DNA of 23,506 bases, taken from Bacteroidales bacterium M5 (GTDB taxonomy: Bacteria; Bacteroidota; Bacteroidia; Bacteroidales; Muribaculaceae). Both the position numbers and the translations under genes were made by a program. Of this stretch, positions 7,698 through 15,769 are shown piece after piece. The stretch is taken from assembly GCA_001689535.1 (NCBI GenBank), contig LUJP01000042.1, positions 1 through 23,506 on the forward strand, read 5' to 3'. The notes under the pieces were generated by a model. It saw nothing but the letters and a program-made list of their open reading frames with translations. It searched no databases and was not told the DNA's origin. Each line of letters begins with the position of its first letter. Within the stretch, counting starts at the first letter, position 1.

Positions 7698-8786
7698 ATG
7701 ACTGAAAAAAATATTCTCTTGGCTTTATTGATGCCTGCGATGGCCATGATTGCCGCCTCATGCTCTGAGAGCAGTGAAATTCCGAGCCCCGACATGGCGC
7801 CTGGAAACGAAATTCGCTTCGCAGCCTCCACGGAATACTCGAAAGCAGGTGATATCACCTCCACTAATCTTTCTACTTTCAATGTCTATGCCTACACCGG
7901 CTCCGGAGATGCCGCCCAACCATTTATGGACAATGTGACCGTGACAAAAACCGGGGCCAATGTCTGGACATATACGCCGGTAAAATATTGGCCGGCAAAA
8001 GAGACAGTGGATTTCTACGCTTTCGCTCCCGCGTCATGGGTTGGTAAATCGGGGCCGCTGATGCCTGTATCCTACGACGCCAGCGCGGGAACCGAGGATA
8101 TAGTTTACGCCGTAAGCCCGGATATGAGCGGTAACGCCGGTCAGCCTAATGCACAGGTAGTGTTCAACTTCCGCCACGCCCTCTCCAAACTCACTGTAAA
8201 GATGAGCTCCTCAGACACTAAACTGAAAGTAGTGGTCACCAATGTAGGCATGTCGAATATCCTTACCAAGGGAAACTTCACTTTCCCGTCTTCATCTACA
8301 GCACTTGAGCCCTCTGCCGAGACAGTCGGCAAATGGAGCGACCAGAACAACCCCATGGCCTACGTGCTTCACTGGTCGCAGGCGATGTCGGATGTGCTCA
8401 CCCTTACCTCTACTCCTACTGTGCTGACCGCTTTCGGTCTTGGTCGCGGAGGCGTCATGTATGTGATACCTCAGAAACTCTCATGGCGCAGCAACGGCAA
8501 TGGAAATGATACCTACATTGCCGTGACATGTACAGTTTACGATGCTGAAACCGGCACCAAACTCTGGCCAAACGAAAACACCCCCGACCAAAACCTGATC
8601 CACGGAAGCACTTTAGGCGACGGCCTCCTGAAATTCCCGCTTTCAAACAGCATCTTCTCCGAGTGGCAGCCCGGATGTCACTACATTTACAATCTCGTGA
8701 TAAACTCCAACGAAGATATGGGAGCCATTGAATTCGGCACTCCCTCGGTCGACACATTCATATCCATCGAAACAAATTTCGGATAA
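7698..8786 (+). CDS. Fimbrillin-like (Mfa-like) surface lipoprotein
   Basis: A 362-residue protein with a lipoprotein signal (MTEKNILLALLMPAMAMIAA, Ser, Cys22) followed by an acidic Ser/Glu stretch. The body has the usual Bacteroidota fimbrillin layout: an early EIRFAAS strand, a STFNVYAYTGSG segment, the WTYTPVKYWPAKETVDFYAF block typical of fimbrillin-family members, VVFNFRHALSKLTVKM in the middle, and a late CHYIYNLVIN strand. In type V pili such precursors are lipidated, exported and cut at an arginine before polymerising by strand exchange; Arg40 in NEIRFAAS is a candidate site, by inference only. The gene lies 47 bases after the DUF5119 gene and ends 30 bases before a strong terminator hairpin, so it closes the operon. 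Confidence 0.82.
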   Translation: MTEKNILLALLMPAMAMIAASCSESSEIPSPDMAPGNEIRFAASTEYSKAGDITSTNLSTFNVYAYTGSGDAAQPFMDNVTVTKTGANVWTYTPVKYWPAKETVDFYAFAPASWVGKSGPLMPVSYDASAGTEDIVYAVSPDMSGNAGQPNAQVVFNFRHALSKLTVKMSSSDTKLKVVVTNVGMSNILTKGNFTFPSSSTALEPSAETVGKWSDQNNPMAYVLHWSQAMSDVLTLTSTPTVLTAFGLGRGGVMYVIPQKLSWRSNGNGNDTYIAVTCTVYDAETGTKLWPNENTPDQNLIHGSTLGDGLLKFPLSNSIFSEWQPGCHYIYNLVINSNEDMGAIEFGTPSVDTFISIETNFG

Positions 8787-8816
8787 GACATCTGCCATTC
8801 AGACAATTGACATCTC

Positions 8817-8861
8817 ACTGCCCCGGATACTCTCCCAGAAAGATCACCCGGGGCAGTTTTT
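8817..8861 (+). terminator. Rho-independent terminator of the fimbrillin operon
   Basis: ACTGCCCCGG (8817-8826) pairs perfectly with CCGGGGCAGT (8848-8857), a ten-base stem around a 21-base loop, and runs straight into five T at 8857-8861. It lies between the fimbrillin stop and the promoter of the next gene and cleanly separates the two units. Confidence 0.85.
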
Positions 8862-8907
8862 CTTGAAAAAATTCTTTAATCCGCCCGATATATTTAAAGT
8901 TTTTTAC

Positions 8908-8915
8908 TACATTTG
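8908..8915 (+). promoter_or_regulatory. -7 element for the coiled-coil/zapA operon
   Basis: TACATTTG is an exact TAnnTTTG match, 17 bases before the ATG at 8933 and just downstream of the terminator at 8817-8861. That predicts a leader of roughly ten bases. No clear TTTG is present 19-21 bases upstream; that stretch is AT-rich. Confidence 0.55.
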
Positions 8916-8932
8916 TAAAAATTTCGTATAAA

Positions 8933-9226
8933 ATGGCTGGCAATCTGCAGCAACGTCTCGATAGATTGAAGAGTAAGACCGACTTGGTGCTTGCCCGGAG
9001 CCAGGCTCTTCAGGAGCGTCTCGACGCAGCAAAAGCTCTCGTCACATCTCTGGAAGAAACCATCCGCAGCAAGGACAATGAAATAGCGATCCTACATCAG
9101 CGCATCGAGCACCTTACGGTGGTGAACACACTGACTCCTGATCACCGCGACGTCGAGCACACCCGAGCCTTTTTATCCGGACTTCTGCGAGACATCGACA
9201 AATGCATCTCCGAATTAAGCGAATGA
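8933..9226 (+). CDS. Small coiled-coil protein upstream of ZapA
   Basis: A 97-residue soluble protein without signal peptide or membrane segment. Residues about 4-66 are charged heptad-like helix (LQQRLDRLKSKTDLVLARSQ, then ALQERLDAAKALVTSLEETI and further), predicting a long coiled coil. The C-terminal 30 residues form a second amphipathic helix ending IDKCISELSE. I do not recognise a named family. Size, coiled-coil character and position four bases upstream of zapA recall ZapB, the small coiled-coil partner of ZapA in gammaproteobacteria, but that is analogy from context, not visible homology. It shares the promoter at 8908-8915 with zapA. Confidence 0.75.
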   Translation: MAGNLQQRLDRLKSKTDLVLARSQALQERLDAAKALVTSLEETIRSKDNEIAILHQRIEHLTVVNTLTPDHRDVEHTRAFLSGLLRDIDKCISELSE

Positions 9227-9230
9227 TGCT

Positions 9231-9518
9231 ATGAATGATAAACTTGTTATTAACCTGAAAATCGCCGATATGAAGCTCAGCTTCACTATCAACCGCGATG
9301 AAGAGGCCCTCCTCAGGGAATCGGCGGCCGAAGTCAACCGGGTGTTCGACACCTACAGCCGCCGCCTCTCGGCAAGCTCCTCATCCGAAGTGCTTGCCAT
9401 GGTGGCGCTCCTCTTTGCCAAGGGTTACATATCACTCGATTCCGGCATACGGCAGCTCGAAACCCATCTCGATGGATTTGAAAGCGCCCTCGACAGGATT
9501 CTTATTCCTGAAGGCTGA
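9231..9518 (+). CDS. zapA: Cell division protein ZapA
   Basis: ZapA is a small cytosolic protein that binds and bundles FtsZ filaments at the division ring. The 95 residues fit the family: an N-terminal beta-strand segment (LVINLKIADMKLSFTINRDE), then EALLRESAAEVNRVFDTY, the central helix SSEVLAMVALLFAKGY and a C-terminal coiled-coil helix. The start lies four bases after the preceding coiled-coil gene, so the two are co-transcribed. It is followed by a structured non-coding gap, as zapA is followed by the 6S RNA gene in enterobacteria, which strengthens both calls. Confidence 0.88.
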   Translation: MNDKLVINLKIADMKLSFTINRDEEALLRESAAEVNRVFDTYSRRLSASSSSEVLAMVALLFAKGYISLDSGIRQLETHLDGFESALDRILIPEG

Positions 9519-9524
9519 CGGAAC

Positions 9525-9666
9525 CGGACAACATATCTCTCTCCCCTCCACCCGGGTCTCGCACCGTTCCGCGCCGGGTCGCACTCCGTTTTTCCACACT
9601 CCCCCCGGGGAGTCAGGATTCCGGAAGCGGCTCCCGGTCAGCAGGAGTGCCGTGCGGGATTTTTTG
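9525..9666 (+). ncRNA. ssrS: Structured RNA, probable 6S RNA (SsrS)
   Basis: The 214-base gap between zapA and rny has no credible ORF and is rich in complementary segments. TCTCGCAC (9557-9564) pairs with GTGCGGGA (9652-9659) and is followed by TTTTTT (9660-9665), giving an outer stem and a 3' end. Inside, GCACTCC (9581-9587) can pair with GGAGTGC (9644-9650). Alternatively CCGGG (9574-9578) pairs with CCCGG (9633-9637), which leaves a bubble as in 6S RNA. ACTCCCC (9598-9604) faces GGGGAGT (9607-9613). 6S RNA binds housekeeping RNA polymerase, and its gene lies beside zapA in enterobacteria. The 6S name rests on synteny and shape only, and the 5' end is a guess. A plain terminator complex for zapA is the alternative. 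9667-9732 is AT-rich leader with no exact -7 box. Confidence 0.55.
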
Positions 9667-9732
9667 TTTTATATTATGACTTTTAATCAACATTTTACAA
9701 TAACAACCCCTTTCATACTGAATAAATAACCC

Positions 9733-11283
9733 ATGGGAACCAACATTATCTGGCTCATCATAGCCCTGGTGGTCATAGCAGCCGCAATAGGAGCACTGGT
9801 CACTTTCATGGCCCAGAAATCAATGGCGAGAAGCCGCGCCAAAATCATAGTTGACGAAGCCGCAAAAGAAGCCGAAGTCCTCAAGAAAAACAAACTCCTC
9901 GAAGCCCGCGAGGAAGGCATGAAAATCAAAAACGACGCCGAAAGAGAAGTGCAGCAGCGCATGTCGCGCGCACAGTCGTTCGAATCCAAGCTCAAGCAGC
10001 GTGAACTTCAGCTCAACCAGCAGCAGAGCGAAAACCAGCGCGCGCGCAACGAAAACGAGCAGACCCGCAACCGCCTCAACGACCAGCTTGCCTCTCTTGA
10101 GATGCGCCATGCCGAACTCGACGCACTCACCCGCAAGGCACGTGAGGAACTCGAGCATGTAAGCGGCCTGTCAAGCGATGAAGCCAAGGAAAAACTGGTT
10201 GAATCGCTCAAGGACGAAGCCAAAACCGCCGCCCAGAGCTACATCAACGATATCATGGACGAGGCCAAGCTCACAGCCAACAAAGAAGCCAAACGCATCG
10301 TTGTGCAGTCAATCCAGCGCGTGGCCACCGAAACCGCCATCGAGAACTCCGTGACCGTCTTCCAGATTGACTCCGACGAAATCAAGGGTCGTATCATAGG
10401 GCGCGAGGGACGCAACATCCGTGCCCTCGAAGCAGCCACAGGAATTGAAATCATAGTCGACGACACCCCCGAGGCCATCGTGCTCTCCGGCTTTGACCCC
10501 GTGCGCCGCGAGATTGCCCGCCTGGCCCTGCATCAGCTTGTAACCGACGGCCGCATACATCCCGCGCGAATAGAGGAAGTGGTGGCTAAAGTCCGCAAGC
10601 AGATCGAGGAAGAAATCATCGAAACCGGCAAACGCACCGCAATCGACCTCGGTATCCACGGACTGCATCCCGAGCTCGTAAGACTCGTGGGCAAGATGAA
10701 ATACCGTTCAAGCTACGGCCAGAACCTTCTGCAGCATTCACGCGAGACCGCCAATCTCTGTGCCGTAATGGCATCGGAACTCGGCCTCAACCCCAAGAAA
10801 GCACGTCGCGCAGGTCTGCTTCACGACATAGGCAAAGTGCCCGACGACGAACCCGAACTGCCCCACGCTCTCCTGGGCATGAAACTTGCCGAAAAATACA
10901 AGGAGAAACCTGAAATTTGCAACGCCATAGGCGCCCACCACGACGAAGTGGAGATGACCTCACTGCTCGCTCCCATCGTGCAGGTTTGTGACGCGATTTC
11001 CGGCGCACGTCCCGGAGCACGCCGCGAAATGGTCGAGGCTTACATCAAGCGTCTCAACGACCTCGAGCAGTTGGCGCTCTCTTACCCCGGCGTAATCAAG
11101 ACCTACGCTATCCAGGCCGGCCGTGAGCTTCGCGTCATTGTCGGTGCCGACAAGATCGACGATGTCGAGACCGAAAAGCTTTCCGCAGAGATCGCAAAAC
11201 GCATTCAGGACGAAATGACATATCCCGGACAGGTAAAAATCACCGTCATTCGTGAAACCCGTTCGGTAAGCTTTGCCAAATAA
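9733..11283 (+). CDS. rny: Ribonuclease Y
   Basis: RNase Y is a membrane-anchored endoribonuclease that starts mRNA decay. The 516 residues show the full layout: a transmembrane helix at about 5-26 (IIWLIIALVVIAAAIGALVT), a long charged coiled coil to about 200, a KH RNA-binding domain with IKGRIIGREGRNIRALEAAT from 217, and an HD phosphohydrolase domain with RRAGLLHDIGK (His364-Asp365) followed by GAHHDEVEM. Length matches the usual 510-520. The start at 9733 places the membrane helix directly at the N-terminus. It is followed after 12 bases by ricT, whose product in Bacillus works with RNase Y, so an operon with a shared role is likely. Confidence 0.96.
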   Translation: MGTNIIWLIIALVVIAAAIGALVTFMAQKSMARSRAKIIVDEAAKEAEVLKKNKLLEAREEGMKIKNDAEREVQQRMSRAQSFESKLKQRELQLNQQQSENQRARNENEQTRNRLNDQLASLEMRHAELDALTRKAREELEHVSGLSSDEAKEKLVESLKDEAKTAAQSYINDIMDEAKLTANKEAKRIVVQSIQRVATETAIENSVTVFQIDSDEIKGRIIGREGRNIRALEAATGIEIIVDDTPEAIVLSGFDPVRREIARLALHQLVTDGRIHPARIEEVVAKVRKQIEEEIIETGKRTAIDLGIHGLHPELVRLVGKMKYRSSYGQNLLQHSRETANLCAVMASELGLNPKKARRAGLLHDIGKVPDDEPELPHALLGMKLAEKYKEKPEICNAIGAHHDEVEMTSLLAPIVQVCDAISGARPGARREMVEAYIKRLNDLEQLALSYPGVIKTYAIQAGRELRVIVGADKIDDVETEKLSAEIAKRIQDEMTYPGQVKITVIRETRSVSFAK

Positions 11284-11295
11284 GCATTTTGTGTC

Positions 11296-12603
11296 ATGAC
11301 AAATTCCGACAACATACCCGCTCCGGCGCCAAACGGACAGGAAGACTCCCGATCTGCATGCCAGTGTAACCGCCGCAAATGCTCCCCCCGCGGCAAACTT
11401 CACTGTTTCAACTGGCTTGACGACATACCGGGAGGAACTGCCGACAGCGACCTTGTGGAAGTACAGTTCAAGAACACCCGAAAGGGATTCTTTCGCAACA
11501 GTCTCCACCTCCCGCTGTCAATAGGCGACATTGTGGCCGTGGAAGCCGCTCCGGGTCACGACATTGGCGAAGTGACCCTCACCGGACGCCTTGTAGAGCT
11601 TCAGATCCGCAAGGCCGGTGTGAAGTCCGACACCGAACTGCGCCGTGTGCTCCGCAAGGCAAAACCGGCCGATCTCAGTCGCTTCGAGGAAGCCAAAGCC
11701 AAGGAGAACGATACGATGATCCGCGCCCGCAAGATAGCCGAGGATCTCAAACTCAACATGAAGATAGGCGACGTGGAATACCAGGGCGACGGCAACAAGG
11801 CAATCTTCTATTATATCGCCGACGAACGCGTAGATTTCCGTCATCTTATCAAGGTCCTTGCCGAGGCTTTCAAGGTGAGGATAGAGATGAAGCAGATTGG
11901 AGCGCGTCAGGAAGCCGGCCGCATAGGCGGTATCGGCCCCTGCGGACGCCCTCTGTGCTGCGCCAGCTGGATGACCAACTTTGTCTCTGTAGGTACAGCG
12001 GCCGCCCGTTTCCAGGATATATCTCTCAACCCTCAGAAACTTGCCGGCCAGTGCGCCAAACTGAAATGCTGCCTTAACTTCGAAGTAGATTCCTACGTGG
12101 AGGCCCTCCGCGGAATGCCTCCGAAAGAAGCCCGCCTCGAAACTGCCGATTCCACCTACTACACATTTAAATATGATGTGTTCAAGCACGAGATTACATA
12201 TAGCACCGACAAATCGGTTGCTGCAAATCTGGTGACAATCAGTGCCGACAGAGCCTTCGAGGTGATTGCCCTTAACAAGGCGGGAGAAAAACCGCTGTCA
12301 CTTCTGCCCGACGGTGAGGGTAAGACCGATGCCGGAAAGCAGTATAACGACATTCTTGGTCAGGACAACATCAATCGCTTCGACAACAAGAAGAAAAAGA
12401 AGCGCAAACCCAAAGCCAAGGCAAAGGCAGCGTCGGACAACGCCTCGGAACAGCCCCAGAAAAAAGAACCGGCCCCTGACCAGACTGAAAAAAGCGAAAA
12501 GCCGGAGCGTAGCGAAAAGCCCCGCCAGCAGCGGAGGCCGCAGCGCGGCGACCGCCGGCAGCGCCCATCTTCACCCGAAGCTTCGGACACCAAACCGGAA
12601 TGA
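11296..12603 (+). CDS. ricT: RicT/YaaT-like PSP1-domain protein
   Basis: The PSP1 core contains the conserved GRIGGIGPCGRPLCCASWM (Cys216, 221, 222) and KLAGQCAKLKCCLNFE (Cys253, 258, 259), the hallmark of RicT/YaaT. In Bacillus subtilis RicT joins RicA and RicF in an iron-sulfur complex that directs RNase Y to some transcripts. This protein has 435 residues against about 275 in Bacillus. Extra parts are an N-terminal segment with four more cysteines (22, 24, 29, 37) and a tail from about 365 built of Lys, Pro, Glu, Arg and Gln, including a KKKKKRKPKAKAKA run that could bind RNA. It follows rny by 12 bases, and its stop overlaps the next start (ATGA). No RicA or RicF homologue is in the window. 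Confidence 0.88.
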   Translation: MTNSDNIPAPAPNGQEDSRSACQCNRRKCSPRGKLHCFNWLDDIPGGTADSDLVEVQFKNTRKGFFRNSLHLPLSIGDIVAVEAAPGHDIGEVTLTGRLVELQIRKAGVKSDTELRRVLRKAKPADLSRFEEAKAKENDTMIRARKIAEDLKLNMKIGDVEYQGDGNKAIFYYIADERVDFRHLIKVLAEAFKVRIEMKQIGARQEAGRIGGIGPCGRPLCCASWMTNFVSVGTAAARFQDISLNPQKLAGQCAKLKCCLNFEVDSYVEALRGMPPKEARLETADSTYYTFKYDVFKHEITYSTDKSVAANLVTISADRAFEVIALNKAGEKPLSLLPDGEGKTDAGKQYNDILGQDNINRFDNKKKKKRKPKAKAKAASDNASEQPQKKEPAPDQTEKSEKPERSEKPRQQRRPQRGDRRQRPSSPEASDTKPE

Positions 12604-13055
12604 AAGTATTCTTCTGCCTTGTCTTTAGCATCTTCGTGTTGGGAGCATGTTCGGCGCGTCACGACAGCTTCAGCAGGTTCGAATCCATTCCTGACTCAGG
12701 CTGGCCTTACGGTGACACCATCTCCTTCATTCCCGCAGGACTCGACTCGGCCTCTTCAGGGAATGTCAGTGTAGCCGTACGCCATTCCAACGATTATCCC
12801 TACCGCAATCTGTGGCTGGAAGTAACCTACGGAAACGCGCCTGAATTCCGCCGCGATACGGTCGACATCCAACTTGCCGACGCCTACGGACGCTGGCATG
12901 GCAACGGCCTCGGCCCTTCCTATCAGATTTCCGTGCCCGTTGCAAGCCGTGTGAACCTCAATGACTCCTCACGTGTTTTCATACGGCATATCATGCGTGT
13001 CGACACCATAATCGGCATTACTTCGGTGGGACTCACTGTTGAAAGTCCCGACTGA
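12600..13055 (+). CDS. gldH: GldH family lipoprotein
   Basis: A 151-residue lipoprotein with signal peptide MKVFFCLVFSIFVLGA and lipid-acceptor Cys17 (lipobox LGAC). The body carries the GldH pattern: FESIPDSGWPYGDTISF, VRHSNDYPYRNLWLEV, then RRDTVDIQLADAYGRWHGNG. GldH was defined as a gliding-motility lipoprotein in Flavobacterium, but homologues occur in many non-gliding Bacteroidota, where the function is unclear; other gliding or type IX secretion genes are absent from the window. It starts inside the ricT stop codon (ATGA) and so is probably translated together with it. A 65-base gap without an obvious promoter follows. Confidence 0.85.
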   Translation: MKVFFCLVFSIFVLGACSARHDSFSRFESIPDSGWPYGDTISFIPAGLDSASSGNVSVAVRHSNDYPYRNLWLEVTYGNAPEFRRDTVDIQLADAYGRWHGNGLGPSYQISVPVASRVNLNDSSRVFIRHIMRVDTIIGITSVGLTVESPD

Positions 13056-13120
13056 ACTCAAATATACATACTCAGACCGAAATCCTCCTATTTATATTCA
13101 AATCTCTCATCTCAGACTCT

Positions 13121-14293
13121 ATGGACTCACTTGTACTTCTCTCCGTTGAAGAGTTTCAGAAACGTCTTCTGCGCCTGACTGCCCTTATGGGGCAAAAAGG
13201 CATCGATGCCACGATTATCAGCGACTTCGCAAATCAATATTACCTTACAGGCCGAGTATTTTCCGGTTATATCTACATCCCGGTCAAAGGCTTGCCTGTA
13301 TTTTTTGTAAAGAGGCCCGTGAAGCTCGAGGGCGACGGTGTGGTCTATATCCGCAAGCCCGAGGAAATGGCCGAGACCATAGTCCTCGGTGCCCCGGCCA
13401 CTCTCGCGCTCGAACTCGATACAGCCTCATATTCCGCCATACATCGCCTCTCGGCCATATTCCCCGAGGCTAAAATAGAAAACGCCTCTGCCATAATGCG
13501 CACTCTGCGCGCCGTGAAGACCGATGTAGAGCAGCAGATGATCCGCGAGTCGGGAATCAAGCAGGAACACGTCTACCGTCTTATTCCGCATCTCTACCAG
13601 ACCGGAATGTCCGATCTTGAGCTGCAGGTTGAACTCGAGCGCCGTTCGCGCCTCGAAGGATGTCTGGGCCAGTTCCGTATAAGCGGCGACACAATGGAGC
13701 TGTATATGGGAAATGTCCTTACCGGAGACAACGCCGACGCCCCTACTCCCTACGATTTTGCCATGGGTGGCCGCGGTCTCAATCCGTCGCTGCCCGTGGG
13801 TTGCGATGGCTCCATCATCGAGCCCGGTCACTCCGTAATGGTCGACATGAACGGTGATTACACCGGCTACATGACCGACATGACGCGCACTTTCAGCGTC
13901 GGCGCTCTCGATCCGCTTGCAGTGAAAGCCCACAAATGCTCTATCGATATTGTCCATGCGCTTGCCGAAAAGGCACGTCCCAGCGTGGAGGCCAAGGAAC
14001 TCTACCGCCTGGCCGAGACAATGGCTGCGGAAGCCGGCCTAAAGGAGTATTTTATGGGCCATCGGCAGAAAGCTGGTTTCGTGGGCCACGGCCTCGGAAT
14101 TGAAATCAACGAGCTTCCGGTTATCGCGCCCCGCAGCCGCGACATCATAGCCGACGGCAATGTGATTGCCTTCGAGCCCAAATTTGTAATTCCGGGCGTT
14201 GGAGCGGTAGGAATTGAGAACACCTATATCATTCATGCCGATTCCGCCGAGTGTGTCACCTCGGCCCCCGAAGAGCTTATTGACTTGCAATAA
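13121..14293 (+). CDS. M24 family Xaa-Pro peptidase
   Basis: A cytosolic creatinase-fold metallopeptidase of 390 residues, probably releasing N-terminal residues before proline. The N-terminal half is the creatinase-like domain (SVEEFQKRLLRLTALMGQKG and onward). The C-terminal pita-bread domain has all five metal ligands: Asp242 and Asp253 in VMVDMNGDYTGYMTDMTRTF, His323 in GFVGHGLGIE, Glu352 in AFEPKFV and Glu366 in GIENTY. No signal peptide is seen. Prolidase, aminopeptidase P and related enzymes share these features, so exact substrate preference is open and I give no gene symbol. cca follows after 15 bases. Confidence 0.9.
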   Translation: MDSLVLLSVEEFQKRLLRLTALMGQKGIDATIISDFANQYYLTGRVFSGYIYIPVKGLPVFFVKRPVKLEGDGVVYIRKPEEMAETIVLGAPATLALELDTASYSAIHRLSAIFPEAKIENASAIMRTLRAVKTDVEQQMIRESGIKQEHVYRLIPHLYQTGMSDLELQVELERRSRLEGCLGQFRISGDTMELYMGNVLTGDNADAPTPYDFAMGGRGLNPSLPVGCDGSIIEPGHSVMVDMNGDYTGYMTDMTRTFSVGALDPLAVKAHKCSIDIVHALAEKARPSVEAKELYRLAETMAAEAGLKEYFMGHRQKAGFVGHGLGIEINELPVIAPRSRDIIADGNVIAFEPKFVIPGVGAVGIENTYIIHADSAECVTSAPEELIDLQ

Positions 14294-14308
14294 TCCCGCA
14301 TTATTTTT

Positions 14309-15769
14309 ATGGAGTCCAATATAGAGACTGTTAAAATTCATCTCAACGACAAACCCGTGTTCCGGCTCGTTGCCGACGCCGCAGCGGCCCTTGCAATCCC
14401 CTGCTATGCAGTGGGAGGTTACGTGCGCGACCTCTTTCTCGACCGTCCCTCCAAGGATATAGATTTCGTATCGGTGGGAAACGGCAGCGGTATCGCCATC
14501 GCCGAGGAAACGGCCCGCAGGCTGGGGAAAAGAACAAAAGTCGCTATATTCCGGACCTACGGCACCGCACAGGTAAAGCACGGCAGCCTTGAACTTGAAT
14601 TCGTGGCCGCGCGCCGCGAGTCCTATCATCCCGACTCGCGCAACCCCGAGGTGGAGGAAGGAACGCTTGATGACGACCTCTCCCGTCGCGACTTCACCAT
14701 CAATGCCATGGCCATATCCCTCTGTCCCGACCATGAAGGCGAGCTTATAGACCGTTTCGGCGGTCTTGAGGACCTGCACCGCAAAATCATACGCACGCCT
14801 CTCGACCCCGACATCACTTTCTCCGACGATCCTCTGCGCATGATGCGCGCCATACGGTTCGCCACCCAGCTCGATTTCGAAATCTACCCAGATACCTTTG
14901 AGGCAATAAAGCGTAACGCCGCGCGAATCGATATAATAACCCGCGAGCGCATCCTTACCGAGCTCAACAAGATAATGCTCTCCCCGCGTCCGTCGATCGG
15001 CTGGAGGCTGCTCCAGCAGTCGGGGCTGCTCGTCCACATCCTCCCCGAGCTCGAAGCGATGAAAGGAGTGGAGATAGTGAAAGGCCGCGGACACAAAGAC
15101 AACTTCGACCACACTCTGCAGGTCCTCGACAACGTTGCAGCCGTTTCAGCCGATAATCTCTGGCTGAGATGGGCCGCCTTGTTACACGATATTGCCAAAC
15201 CGGTGACCAAGCACTGGGACGAAAAAGCTGGATGGACATTCCACAACCACAACTTTATCGGAGCCAAGATGGTTCCCCGCATTTTCAAGTCGCTCCGTAT
15301 GCCTCTGGGAGAACCCATGAGATATGTGGCTAAACTTGTGGAACTCCACATGCGCCCTATCGCACTGGTTGAAGATACGGTGACCGATTCAGCCGTGCGA
15401 CGCCTGATTACCGACGCAGGCAATGATCTTGACGACCTCATGACACTGTGCCGGGCCGACATCACCTCCCGCAACCAGCGGAAAGTGGAGACACACCTCC
15501 GCAATTTCAGTAATGTGCTGGAGAAAATGGAGGCGGTCAATGAGCGCGACCATCTACGTAATTTCCAGCCTCCCGTAGATGGTGCGGAAATAATGCAGAC
15601 ATTCAGCCTCCCCCCCTGCGAGACCGTGGGCCGCATAAAAAGCGCCATCAAGGAGGCCGTGCTCGAGGGCATAATTCCCAACGAACACGATGCCGCTTAC
15701 GCCTACATGCTTTCTTATGCCAAGTCGCTCGGAATCTCCTTGCCTGACTGTGACGCTACAGAAGAATAA
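14309..15769 (+). CDS. cca: CCA tRNA nucleotidyltransferase with HD domain
   Basis: This enzyme adds or repairs the 3' CCA of tRNAs. It is a class II nucleotidyltransferase: AVGGYVRDLFLDRPSKDIDF (34-53) holds the metal-binding Asp50 and Asp52, followed by the SRRDFTINAMA motif, DRFGGLEDL and DPLRMMRAIRFATQLDFEI of the head and neck domains. A C-terminal HD domain has LLHDIAKP with His293-Asp294. The 486-residue length fits HD-containing Bacteroidota members. Poly(A) polymerase shares the head domain, but the HD domain and lineage favour CCA addition. Its stop codon lies at the centre of a perfect 16-base palindrome at 15762-15777. Confidence 0.93.
   Translation: MESNIETVKIHLNDKPVFRLVADAAAALAIPCYAVGGYVRDLFLDRPSKDIDFVSVGNGSGIAIAEETARRLGKRTKVAIFRTYGTAQVKHGSLELEFVAARRESYHPDSRNPEVEEGTLDDDLSRRDFTINAMAISLCPDHEGELIDRFGGLEDLHRKIIRTPLDPDITFSDDPLRMMRAIRFATQLDFEIYPDTFEAIKRNAARIDIITRERILTELNKIMLSPRPSIGWRLLQQSGLLVHILPELEAMKGVEIVKGRGHKDNFDHTLQVLDNVAAVSADNLWLRWAALLHDIAKPVTKHWDEKAGWTFHNHNFIGAKMVPRIFKSLRMPLGEPMRYVAKLVELHMRPIALVEDTVTDSAVRRLITDAGNDLDDLMTLCRADITSRNQRKVETHLRNFSNVLEKMEAVNERDHLRNFQPPVDGAEIMQTFSLPPCETVGRIKSAIKEAVLEGIIPNEHDAAYAYMLSYAKSLGISLPDCDATEE

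Noticed and set aside
9298..9729. 143-codon ORF across zapA and the structured gap
   Set aside because: Frame-shifted reading of zapA that continues through hairpins; low-complexity basic translation.
12360..12600. Tandem repeats in the 3' end of ricT
   Set aside because: The Lys- and EKSEKPE-like units are short and irregular, a low-complexity protein tail and not a DNA repeat array or CRISPR.
12266..12628. 120-codon ORF overlapping the ricT tail
   Set aside because: Shadow frame of the Lys/Pro/Glu-rich tail of RicT; Arg/Pro-rich composition only.
14039..15112. 357-codon open frame on the minus strand opposite the M24 and cca genes
   Set aside because: It is antisense to two clear enzymes with intact motifs, has no recognisable domain or promoter, and reflects the third-position GC bias of the + strand genes.
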